Source of the DNA: Mycobacterium heidelbergense
GTDB lineage: Bacteria > Actinomycetota > Actinomycetes > Mycobacteriales > Mycobacteriaceae
Direction of reading: 5' to 3'
Assembly: GCF_010730745.1 (NCBI RefSeq)
Contig: NZ_AP022615.1
Location: 496,001 to 560,000 of the forward strand
DNA length: 64,000 nucleotides
Shown here: piece after piece, positions 39,486 to 47,913 of the stretch
Numbering within the stretch: the first letter of the stretch is position 1
Layout: every line of letters begins with the position of its first letter
The notes under the pieces: model-generated
What the model was told of the DNA's origin: nothing
The model's input: the letters and a program-made list of their open reading frames with translations, nothing else
Database searches by the model: none
Position numbers and translations under genes: made by a program

Positions 39486-42339
39486 GCGCCTCCACGACCC
39501 AGGCCCGGCCGGCCGTCTCCCGTTTCATTCGGATGTTCGCGGTGCCGATCCTGCTCGGGTGGATGGCGCTGGCCGTGCTGCTCAACGTCGCCGTGCCCTC
39601 CCTGGAGGAGGTGGGCCAGGAACATTCGGTGTCGCTGAGCCCGGCGGACGCGCCCTCGATGCAGGCCATGAAACACATCGGGCGGGTGTTCAAGGAATCC
39701 GACTCCGACGCCTCGGCGATGATCGTGTTGGAAGGCGATCAACCGTTGGGGGACGCGGCCCACCGTTACTACGCGGACCTCGTCTCGAAGCTTCGGGCGG
39801 ACCCCGCACACGTCACCCATGTGCAGGATTTCTGGGGAGACCCGCTCACCGCGGCCGCAGCGCAAAGCAGCGACGGCAAAGCCACCTACGTGCAACTCAA
39901 TTTGGCCGGCAACCAGGGCGAGGCGCTGGCCAACGAATCCATCGCCGCGGTCCGCCAGATCATCGCCGGCACACCGCCACCGCCCGGCGTGCACGTCTAC
40001 GTCACCGGATCGACCGCATTGATCGCCGATCAGCACCAGGTCGGCGACAAGAGCCTGCGGGTGGTCACGGCGATCACGCTGCTGGTCATTCTGGTCAGCC
40101 TGTTCATCGTCTACCGCTCCACCGTCACGGTGGGGCTGGTCCTGGTGATGGTGATCCTGGAGGTGCTGGCGGCCCGCGGTGTCGTTGCCGCCCTGGGCCA
40201 TTACGACGTGATCGGGTTGTCGACGTTCTCGGTGAACCTGCTGACCATGTTGGGTATCGCGGCGGGCACCGACTACGCGATCTTCGTCCTCGGCCGCTAT
40301 CACGAGGCCCGCAACGCCGGGGAGGACCGCGCGACCGCGTTCGACACGATGTATCGCGGCACCGCGCACGTGATCCTCGGTTCGGGCCTGACCATCGCCG
40401 GCGCGACGTTCTGCCTGCACTTCACCCGGCTGCCGTATTTCCAGACGCTGGGCATTCCGCTGGCGATCGGCATCACGGTGGCGGTGTTGGCGTCGTTGAC
40501 GATGGCGCCGGCGATGTTGGTGATCGGAAGCCGGTTCGGGCTCTTCGAGCCGAAACGGGTTGCGCGGAGCCATGGTTGGCGACGGGTGGGGACGGCCGTG
40601 GTCCGCTGGCCCGGACCGATCCTGGCGGCGGCGTGCGCTTTGGCGCTGGTCGGGCTGATCGCCCTGCCCGGCTACAAGACCAGCTACAACGACCGCAAAT
40701 TCATGCCGTCCAACATCCCGGCGATGCAGGGATTCGCCGCGGCCGACCGGCACTTCTCCCAGGCCCGGATGAACCCGGAAATGCTGATGGTCCAAAGCGA
40801 CCAGGATCTACGCAACTCCGCGGACATGCTGATCATCGAACGCATCGCCCGAAACATCTTCCACACCCAGGGAATAGCGCGGGTGCAGACCATCTCGCGC
40901 CCGTTGGGCACCCCCATCGACCACACCTCCATCCCGTATCAGATGGGCATGCAAGGCGTCGGGCAGCAGCTGACACGGGACTACATGCAGTCCCAGATGG
41001 ACAGCATGCTGGTCATGGCCAACCAGATGGGCACCATGATCACCACCATGGAGGCCATGATCGCGATCATGAAGGAGCTCACCGGCGTCACCCATAACAT
41101 GGTTGAGCAAATGAAATCCATGGTCGTGGAAATGAACGACCTCCGCGACAAGATTTCCAACTTCGACGACTTCTTTCGGTCCGTTCGCAGCTATTTCTAT
41201 TGGGAGAAACACTGTTTCGACATCCCGGCGTGCTCGGCGCTGCGCTCGGTCTTCGACGCGCTGGACGGCGTCGACACCCTCAGCGACGCCATCGGCGACC
41301 TGATGCCGCAGATGGACAAGCTCGACGCGCTCATGCCGCAGATGGTGAAAATGCTGACGCCGATGCTCACGATGATGAAGTCGATGCACACCATGATGCT
41401 GTCGATGCATTCCACGATGTCCGGAATACAGGACCAGGGTGCCGCGATGCAGGGCAAGGGCAACGCCATGGGCCAGGCGTTCGACACCTCCAAGAACGAC
41501 GACTCGTTCTACCTGCCTCCGGAGGTGTTTGACAATCCCGACTTCAAACGGGGCATGAAGATGTTCATCTCACCGGACGGAAAAGCGGTGCGGTTCATCA
41601 TCTCTCACCTCGGCGACCCGGCCAGCCCGGAGGGCATCGCCCATATCGACGCCATCCGCAACGCCACCTTCGAGGCCATCAAAGGCACGCCGCTGGAAAA
41701 CGCCCGCATCTATATCGCCGGCACCGCCGCCACCGCCAAGGACATGAAGGAGGGATCCACCTACGACCTGCTGATCGCCGGCGTGGGAGCGCTGATTCTG
41801 ATCTTCATCGTCATGCTGGTCCTGACCCGTGCGGTGATCGCCGCGGCGGTCATCGTCGGCACCGTGCTGCTGTCCCTGGGCACGTCGTTCGGGCTGTCCG
41901 TGCTCATCTGGCAGTACATCCTGGGCATCCAACTGCATTGGATGATCCTGGCGATGTCGGTGATCATCCTGCTCGCGGTGGGATCGGACTACAACCTGCT
42001 GCTGGTGTCCCGGTTCAAGGAAGAGATCCACGCCGGAATCAAGACCGGCATCATCAGATCCATGGCGGCACCGGCGCCGTCGTCACCTCGGCGGGTCTCG
42101 TGTTCGCCTTCACCATGATCTCCTTTGGCGCCAGCGCCTTGCTCATCCTCGCCGAGGTCGGCACCACCATCGGGATGGGCCTGCTGTTCGACACCCTGGT
42201 GGTGCGGTCGTTCATGACTCCGTCGATCGCGGCGCTGATGGGCCGCTGGTTCTGGTGGCCGCAGCGCGTACGCACGAGGCCGACGCGGGTCGCGACCGCG
42301 CCTCGCGCACAACAGGTCCCGACGTTGGTGAGCTCCTGA
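39482..42339 (+). pseudogene. mmpL: MmpL-family RND transporter, frameshifted near the 3' end
   Basis: From ATG 39482 the frame gives 878 residues to TGA at 42118. The last ~20 (APAPSSPRRVSCSPSP) do not belong to the family. Inserting one G near 42063-42066 restores GGTGAVVTSAGLVFAFTMIS and continues to 42339 (about 952 residues, the normal MmpL length). The truncated protein keeps both Asp-Tyr proton-relay segments (GTDYAIFVLGRYHEAR and GSDYNLLLVSRFKEE) but loses the last two membrane helices. The periplasmic part is Met-rich and helical (about residues 505-670). Either a real inactivating mutation or a read error at a G-run; otherwise the gene is intact. Confidence 0.85.
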
Positions 42340-42346
42340 GCGTCGG

Positions 42347-43378
42347 TTAGCCGAAGAAGGCCGCGGCGTCGTCGTAGCGGCTTTCGGGCACCAGCTTGAG
42401 TTGGCGCACGGCATCCGCCAGCGGCACGCGGCCGATGTCCTGACCGCGCAGCGACACCATCTGGCCGTATTCGCCGGCGTGCGCGGCGTCGGCGGCGTTG
42501 ACGCCGAACCGGGTGGCCAGCACCCTGTCGTAGGCCGTCGGTGTGCCGCCGCGCTGGACGTGGCCCAGCACAGTCACCCGGACGTCCTTGTTGATCCGCT
42601 TTTCCACCTCGACGCCCAGCTGCGCGGCCACCCCGGTGAATTTTTCGTGACCGAACTCGTCAATCCCCCCCTCGCGCAAGGCAATTGAGCCGGGGATCGG
42701 CTTGGCACCCTCGGCGACCACGCAGATGAAGTGCGAATCCCCGCGCTGGAAGCGCCGTTTGACGAGCCGGCACACCTCCTCGACGTCGAAGGGCTGCTCG
42801 GGGATCAGCGTCATGTGCGCGCCCGACGCCAGCCCGGCGTTCAGCGCGATCCATCCCGCGTGGCGGCCCATCACCTCCACCAGCATCACCCGCTGGTGAG
42901 ATTCGGCGGTGCTGTGCAACCGGTCGATGGCCTCGGTGGCCACCGTCAGCGCCGTGTCGTGGCCGAAAGTCACGTCGGTGCAGTCGATGTCGTTGTCGAT
43001 GGTCTTCGGCACGCCGACCACGGGAACGTTCTCCTCCGACAGCCAGTGCGCGGCCGTCAGCGTGCCCTCACCGCCGATCGGGATCAGCACGTCGATGCCG
43101 TTGTCGTCCAGGGTCTGCTTGATCTGGTTCAGCCCGGCCCGCAGCTTGTCGGGGTGCACGCGGGCGGTGCCCAGCATCGTTCCGCCCTTGGCCAGCAACC
43201 GGTCGTTGCGGTCGTCGTTGTGCAGCTGCATGCGCCGGTTCTCCAGCAACCCGCGCCAGCCGTCCTGGAATCCGACCACCGACGAGCCGTACCGGCCGTC
43301 GCAGGTGCGCACAATCGCCCGGATGACGGCGTTCAGCCCGGGGCAGTCGCCGCCTCCCGTGAGAATTCCGATCCGCAT
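42347..43378 (-). CDS. pfkA: ATP-dependent 6-phosphofructokinase
   Basis: 343 residues from ATG 43378, identical in length to Mtb PfkA (Rv3010c). It phosphorylates fructose-6-phosphate, the committed step of glycolysis. Motifs: LTGGGDCPGLNAVIRAIVRT (ATP loop), LIPIGGEGTLTAAHWL, VGVPKTIDNDIDCTDVTFGH (catalytic Asp) and MLVEVMGRHAGWIALNAGLA. The sequence is of the actinobacterial PFK group. A 22-bp-stem palindrome lies between it and gatA. It converges on the mmpL gene, only seven bases apart. Confidence 0.97.
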   Translation of the reverse strand: MRIGILTGGGDCPGLNAVIRAIVRTCDGRYGSSVVGFQDGWRGLLENRRMQLHNDDRNDRLLAKGGTMLGTARVHPDKLRAGLNQIKQTLDDNGIDVLIPIGGEGTLTAAHWLSEENVPVVGVPKTIDNDIDCTDVTFGHDTALTVATEAIDRLHSTAESHQRVMLVEVMGRHAGWIALNAGLASGAHMTLIPEQPFDVEEVCRLVKRRFQRGDSHFICVVAEGAKPIPGSIALREGGIDEFGHEKFTGVAAQLGVEVEKRINKDVRVTVLGHVQRGGTPTAYDRVLATRFGVNAADAAHAGEYGQMVSLRGQDIGRVPLADAVRQLKLVPESRYDDAAAFFG

Positions 43379-43412
43379 GCCCTCATCTTGCCCTGCGGCC
43401 CAGCCATTCGGC

Positions 43413-43472
43413 GCGAGCAGACGCAGACTCGCACGCGGGAGGCCCGCGCAGTGCGAGTCTGCGTCTGCTCGC
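43413..43472. repeat. Intergenic palindrome, family B, site 2
   Basis: A perfect 22-bp inverted repeat: the left arm begins GCGAGCAGACGCAGACTC (43413) and the right arm ends GAGTCTGCGTCTGCTCGC (43472). The 16-base loop itself holds GCGGG/CCCGC. It starts six bases after the gatA stop, between gatA and pfkA, and would fold as a very stable RNA hairpin. It shares the CGAGCAGACGC core with 22886-22943. Confidence 0.85.
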
Positions 43473-43477
43473 GGTCC

Positions 43478-44959
43478 CTAGATGGCGCTCGGCAGCGGGC
43501 CGCGGGCGGCCTCATAGGCCGCGCCGACCCGGTACAGGCGGTCGTCGGCCAGGGCGGGCGCCATGATCTGCAGGCCCACCGGCAGGCCGTCGTCCGGGGA
43601 CAGCCCCGAGGGCACCGACATGCCGCAGTGGCCGGCCAGGTTCAGCGGCAGCGTGCATAGGTCGAACAGGTACATGGCCAGCGGATCGTCGACCTTCTCG
43701 CCGAGCGGGAAGGCGGTGGTCGGCGTCGCGGGCGACACCAGCACGTCGACGGATCGGTACGCCTGGTCGAGGTCGCGGGCGATCAGCGTGCGCACCTTCT
43801 GCGCCTGGTTGTAGTAGGCGTCGTAGTAGCCCGCCGACAGGGCGTAGGTGCCGATCATGATGCGCCGCTTGACCTCCGGCCCGAATCCGGCGGCGCGGGT
43901 CAGCGCCATCACCTCCTCGGCGCTGTGGCTGCCGTCGTCGCCGACGCGCAGCCCGTAGCGCATCGCGTCGAAGCGGGCCAGGTTGCTCGACACCTCCGAC
44001 GGCAGGATCAGGTAGTAGGCGGGCAGCGCGTATTCGAAGTGCGGGCAATCGACTTCGCTGACCTCGGCGCCCAAGGCGGTCAGCTGCCCGACGGCGGCCT
44101 CGAACGACGCCAGCACCCCCGGCTGGTAGCCCTCGCCGCGCAGCTGCCGAACCACCCCGACGCGCACGCCGCGCAGATCACCGTCCGCGCCGGCCCGCGC
44201 GGCGCCGACCACATCGGGCACCTCGACATCCACCGAGGTGGAGTCGCGCGCGTCGTGCCCGGCGATCACCCGGTGCAGCAGCGCGGTGTCCAGCACGGTG
44301 CGCGCGCACGGACCGCCCTGATCCAGCGACGACGCGCACGCCACCAACCCGTAGCGGGACACCGTGCCGTACGTGGGTTTGACGCCGACGGTCGCGGTCA
44401 GCGCGGCCGGCTGGCGGACCGAGCCCCCGGTGTCGGAGCCGATGGCCAGCGGCGCCTGGAAGGCGGCCAGCGCCGCCGCGCTGCCGCCGCCCGAGCCGCC
44501 GGGCACCCGGTCGACGTTCCACGGGTTGCGGGTGGGGCCGTAGGCGGAGTTCTCCGTCGAGGAGCCCATCGCGAACTCGTCCATGTTGGTCTTGCCCAGG
44601 ATCGGGATGCCCGCGGCGCGCAACCGCAGGGTGACGGTGGCGTCATAGGGTGACCGCCAGCCCTCCAAGATCTTGGAGCCGCAGGTGGTGGGCATGTCGA
44701 CGGTGGTGAACACGTCCTTGAGCGCCAGTGGGACCCCGGCCAGCGCCGACGGCAGCCGCTCGCCGGCGGCCACCGCGTTGTCCACGGCCGCCGCCGCGGC
44801 CAGTGCCTCGTCGGCGGCCACGTGCAGGAAGGCGTGGTAGCGGTCGTCGGTCGCCTCGATCTGGTCGAGGCAGGCCCGGGTGATTTCGGTGGACGACAGC
44901 TCCCCCGCGGCGATCTTGGCGGCCAGCGTCGCGGCGTCGGAGCGGACGATCCCGGTCAC
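43478..44959 (-). CDS. gatA: Aspartyl/glutamyl-tRNA amidotransferase subunit A
   Basis: 493 residues from GTG 44959, overlapping the gatC stop by four bases (GTGA). GatA is the glutaminase subunit, an amidase-signature enzyme with a Ser-cisSer-Lys triad. The lysine is in GVPLALKDVFTT (about residue 81), and the Gly/Ser-rich loop GGSGGGSAAALAAFQAPLAI leads into IGSDTGGSVRQPAALTATVG with the catalytic serines. It releases ammonia for GatB to amidate Glu-tRNA(Gln) or Asp-tRNA(Asn). Confidence 0.98.
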   Translation of the reverse strand: MTGIVRSDAATLAAKIAAGELSSTEITRACLDQIEATDDRYHAFLHVAADEALAAAAAVDNAVAAGERLPSALAGVPLALKDVFTTVDMPTTCGSKILEGWRSPYDATVTLRLRAAGIPILGKTNMDEFAMGSSTENSAYGPTRNPWNVDRVPGGSGGGSAAALAAFQAPLAIGSDTGGSVRQPAALTATVGVKPTYGTVSRYGLVACASSLDQGGPCARTVLDTALLHRVIAGHDARDSTSVDVEVPDVVGAARAGADGDLRGVRVGVVRQLRGEGYQPGVLASFEAAVGQLTALGAEVSEVDCPHFEYALPAYYLILPSEVSSNLARFDAMRYGLRVGDDGSHSAEEVMALTRAAGFGPEVKRRIMIGTYALSAGYYDAYYNQAQKVRTLIARDLDQAYRSVDVLVSPATPTTAFPLGEKVDDPLAMYLFDLCTLPLNLAGHCGMSVPSGLSPDDGLPVGLQIMAPALADDRLYRVGAAYEAARGPLPSAI

Positions 44960-45255
44960 TCGGCGTCCCCCAGAATCTGGGGGACGGCGAAGCGGCCGTC
45001 GACGGCCTCGGGCGCCCCGGCCAGCGCCTCCCGCTGCGTCAGGCAGGGTGTCGTCTCGTCGGGGCGGGTGACGTTGACCGCCTTGAGCGGGTTGTCGGTC
45101 GCTTCGACGCCGGTCACGTCGACCGCCTGGACCTGGCCGACGTGGGTCAGGATGGCGCCGAGCTGCCCGGCGAAACTGTCGAGCTCGGCGTCGGTCAACG
45201 CCAGCCTCGCCAGCCGGGCCAGGTGCGCCACCTCATCGCGGGAGATCTGGGACAC
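44956..45255 (-). CDS. gatC: Aspartyl/glutamyl-tRNA amidotransferase subunit C
   Basis: 99 residues from GTG 45255, the same length as Mtb GatC (Rv3012c). The small subunit wraps around and stabilises GatA and GatB. The typical start SQISRDEVAHLARLARLALT and the DAELDSFAGQLGAILTHVGQ helix are present, with DETTPCLTQREAL near the C-terminus. TAGGCT (complement of 45264-45269) lies 8 bases before the start codon, a likely leaderless promoter for gatC-gatA. Confidence 0.96.
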   Translation of the reverse strand: MSQISRDEVAHLARLARLALTDAELDSFAGQLGAILTHVGQVQAVDVTGVEATDNPLKAVNVTRPDETTPCLTQREALAGAPEAVDGRFAVPQILGDAE

Positions 45256-45278
45256 GAGCGAAGAGCCTACCCATCCGG

Positions 45279-45334
45279 GAGCGTCACGCTGGCGTGACGC
45301 TCGCCGCGCGGCGTCACCCCAGCGTGACGCTCGG
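45279..45334. repeat. Intergenic palindrome pair, family A, site 3
   Basis: GCGTCACGCTGGCGTGACGC (45281-45300) and a second, slightly degenerate copy GCGTCACCCCAGCGTGACGC (45311-45330) lie between divergent gatC and the ACT-domain gene. Spacing between the two units is the same as at 14439-14491 (30 bases). Confidence 0.8.
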
Positions 45335-45401
45335 CGGCAAGAGGGGGCGCGCGACCCGAGCCGACATGCCGCGCGCGCACCGCTGTGCGACAGTGTTGGC
45401 C

Positions 45402-46058
45402 GTGCCGTCGTATCTGTTGCGCATCGAGCTGGCCGACCGCCCGGGCAGCCTGGGCTCGCTGGCGGTGGCGCTCGGCTCGGTCGGCGCCGACATCCTGTCG
45501 CTCGACGTGGTGGAGCGCAGCTCGGGCTATGCGATCGACGACCTGGTCATCGAGCTGCCGGCGGGCGCGATGCCGGACAGGCTGATCACCGCCGCCGAGT
45601 CGCTGCCCGATGTCCGCGTGGACAGCGTCCGCCCCCACACCGGGCTGCTGGAGGCGCACCGCGAGCTGGAGCTCCTCGACCACATCGCCGCGGCCGGCGA
45701 CACCGCGTCCCGGCTGCAGGTGCTGGCCGACGAGGCGCCCAAGGTGCTGCGCGTCAGCTGGTGCACGGTGCTGCGCGGCGCGCACGGGCGGCTGCAGCGC
45801 CTCGCCGGCAGCGCCGGCTCCCCGGAGACCAGGGCGGACTCGGCCCCGTGGCTGCCGATCGAGCGCGCGACGACGCTGGACGGCGCCGGCGAGTGGGTGC
45901 CGCAGGCGTGGCGCGACATGGACACCACGATGGTCGCGGCGCCGCTGGGCGACCCGCACACGGCGGTGGTGCTGGGCCGCCCGGGCCCCGAGTTCCGGCC
46001 CTCGGAGGTCGCCCGGCTGGGCTATCTGGCCGGGATCGTGGCGACCATGCTGCGCTGA
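45402..46058 (+). CDS. ACT-domain regulatory protein (Rv3013-like)
   Basis: 218 residues from GTG 45402, exactly the length of Mtb Rv3013. A clear N-terminal ACT domain (PSYLLRIELADRPGSLGSLA, VGADILSLDVVERSSGYAID) is followed by a ~140-residue domain with RLQVLADEAPKVLRVSWCTV, WLPIERAT and DMDTTMVAAPLGDPHTAVVL, reminiscent of a GAF-like sensor fold. ACT domains bind amino acids, so a regulatory role is likely, but no target is known. The upstream frame crosses the family A palindromes and is not coding. Confidence 0.88.
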   Translation: MPSYLLRIELADRPGSLGSLAVALGSVGADILSLDVVERSSGYAIDDLVIELPAGAMPDRLITAAESLPDVRVDSVRPHTGLLEAHRELELLDHIAAAGDTASRLQVLADEAPKVLRVSWCTVLRGAHGRLQRLAGSAGSPETRADSAPWLPIERATTLDGAGEWVPQAWRDMDTTMVAAPLGDPHTAVVLGRPGPEFRPSEVARLGYLAGIVATMLR

Positions 46059-46062
46059 GCCG

Positions 46063-46635
46063 TCACTGCCGGGCGGCGTGGACCACGGCGTCGACGACCT
46101 GACGGATGCGCCCCGCGGCCTGATCGGGTTCGGGTTGGCCGGCATCAAGCCAGGCGATGACGGCGTCCGTCGCCAGGGTGGGCAAAAGTTGCGCCGCCCA
46201 GCTTCGCCACCGGTGGTCGGTGATGCTCGCAAGATGACGGCGGGTGACCTCGGTCCAGCTCTCCCTGAGGCTTTCGACGACGTCGCGGAACTCGGGTTCG
46301 CGGGCGGCATAGCGGAGCAGCAGCCGGAAGGCGTCCGGATCCGCGGCCGCCGCGCGCACCAGGGCGGGGATGCTGGCGTCGTCGAAGTCGTCGGCGCCGG
46401 TGGCCTCCCGGAGCCGTGCGTACGCGCTGTCGAGCACCTCCCGGTACAGGTCGGCCTTCGACGCGAAGTGCCGATACAGGATCGCCGGTGTGACCCCGGC
46501 TTCCGCGGCGATGACGTCGAGGCCGGTATCGGCGAAGCCGGCGCGGGCAAAGGCGCGGGTGGCGGCGCGGAGAATCTGTTCCCGCCGCTGCGCGCGGGGC
46601 AGCCGTCGAGCCGGCTCGGCCCGGGCAACCGTCAC
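46063..46635 (-). CDS. TetR-family regulator, divergent from a cytochrome P450
   Basis: 190 residues from GTG 46635, selected because AAGGAGG lies 5 bases upstream; an ATG at 46686 is further out, has no such site and overlaps the operator. The HTH domain is at about residues 10-60: RREQILRAATRAFARAGFAD, then DVIAAEAGVTPAILYRHFAS and KADLYREVL. The C-terminal part is helical, with RYAAREPEFRDVVESLRESW. It probably represses itself and the P450 gene from the shared 84-base region. The pair is absent from this place in Mtb. Confidence 0.9.
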   Translation of the reverse strand: MTVARAEPARRLPRAQRREQILRAATRAFARAGFADTGLDVIAAEAGVTPAILYRHFASKADLYREVLDSAYARLREATGADDFDDASIPALVRAAAADPDAFRLLLRYAAREPEFRDVVESLRESWTEVTRRHLASITDHRWRSWAAQLLPTLATDAVIAWLDAGQPEPDQAAGRIRQVVDAVVHAARQ

Positions 46636-46658
46636 TGCGGCCTCCTTGTTCACAGGCG

Positions 46659-46707
46659 AGATTACAACTAATCTTGTCATAGTCACTTATATAAGAGTGC
46701 CTATACT
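46659..46707. promoter_or_regulatory. TetR operator and P450 promoter region
   Basis: AGATTA (46659-46664) and TAATCT (46669-46674) form a perfect inverted repeat with CAAC between. A second imperfect one, CACTTATATAAGAGTG, lies at 46684-46699. TATACT at 46702-46707 is a strong -10 hexamer 12 bases before the P450 start. The stretch is strikingly A+T-rich against its surroundings. Confidence 0.65.
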
Positions 46708-46719
46708 TGGAGTGTCGCG

Positions 46720-47901
46720 GTGACCACACCAGCCCAACTGCCGTTCCGGCGGACGCATCCCCTCGAAGTGCCACCCCAATTGCGGACGCTGCGGTCGCGG
46801 GGCACCATCCACCGGATCCGCACACCGCTGGGACACCCGGCGTGGCTGGTCACCGGGCACGCCGCGGTGCGCCGGCTGCTTGACGACGACAGGCTCGGCC
46901 GCGCGCATCCCGAGCCCGGCAGCGCCGCGCGGTTTGGCGAGTCGGCGTTGTTCGGTGGGCCGCTGGGAAACTTCGACACCGAAGAACGCGATCACGCGTG
47001 GATGCGTTCGTTGCTGCAGCCGCACTTCTCGCCCCGACACCTCCGGACGTTGGTAGCCAGGGTCGAAGCGCTGACCGGCGAGCTGCTGGACGAACTGGCC
47101 CACCAGGACCCGCCCGTCGACCTGTGCGCGAAATTGGCGGTGCCGCTGCCGATTTTGGTGATCTGCGAGCTGCTCGGCGTTCCCTACTCCGATCGCGAGC
47201 AATTCCACGGGTGGACCCAGGACATCTCCAACGTGTGCGATCGCGCCCGCTCCGAACACGGCATGGCCGAGCTGTTCGGCTACTGCCTGACGTTGGTCGA
47301 GCACAAACGGGCCCATCCCGGCGACGACGTGATATCCCGGTTGTCCGCGACCGACGGGGTCTCCGATTTCGAAGCCGCCCTGCTGTCGATGGCGTTGCTG
47401 TTCGCCGGGCACGAGACCACCGTGGTCGCGATCGGCATCGGGGCGGCGCTTCTGCTGGCGAATCCCGGCCAGTGGCGTGCGCTTCTCAACGATCCCGCGC
47501 TGATTCCGGTCGCGGTCGAGGAGCTGTTGCGGGCGACGAGTTCGGGCGGCGGCATTGGCGGCATTCCCCGTTACGCGCGTGGCGATTTCGCGATCGATGG
47601 GGTGTTGATCCGCGCCGGAGACCTGGTGCTGCTTGACATCGGCTCGGCCAACCACGACGCGGCGGTGTACGCCGAACCGGACCGTCTCGACGTCGCCCGC
47701 AAGGGAGCCGGCCACGTCGCCTTCGGATACGGCGCGCGTTATTGCCTTGGGGCGCCGCTGGCCCGCATCGAGTTGACGGCGGTGTTCACCCAACTGATTC
47801 CGCGATTCCCCTCGATGCACCTGACGGTGGATCCCGCGACGCTGACCGTGCGCAACGACGTGCTGACCGGTGGGCTCATCGAACTGCCGGTGTCGTGGTG
47901 A
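46720..47901 (+). CDS. Cytochrome P450
   Basis: 393 residues from GTG 46720, with GGAG about 8 bases upstream. A haem-thiolate monooxygenase of the soluble actinobacterial type. I-helix oxygen-activating motif LFAGHETTVVAIGIGAALLL (about residue 225), ExxR in VAVEELLRATSS, and haem-binding loop VAFGYGARYCLGAPLARIEL with the axial cysteine near residue 340. It needs a ferredoxin and reductase, neither of which is adjacent. The substrate is unknown; control by the divergent TetR suggests an inducible, substrate-responsive gene. Confidence 0.95.
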   Translation: MTTPAQLPFRRTHPLEVPPQLRTLRSRGTIHRIRTPLGHPAWLVTGHAAVRRLLDDDRLGRAHPEPGSAARFGESALFGGPLGNFDTEERDHAWMRSLLQPHFSPRHLRTLVARVEALTGELLDELAHQDPPVDLCAKLAVPLPILVICELLGVPYSDREQFHGWTQDISNVCDRARSEHGMAELFGYCLTLVEHKRAHPGDDVISRLSATDGVSDFEAALLSMALLFAGHETTVVAIGIGAALLLANPGQWRALLNDPALIPVAVEELLRATSSGGGIGGIPRYARGDFAIDGVLIRAGDLVLLDIGSANHDAAVYAEPDRLDVARKGAGHVAFGYGARYCLGAPLARIELTAVFTQLIPRFPSMHLTVDPATLTVRNDVLTGGLIELPVSW

Positions 47902-47913
47902 ACCGGTCCTGAA

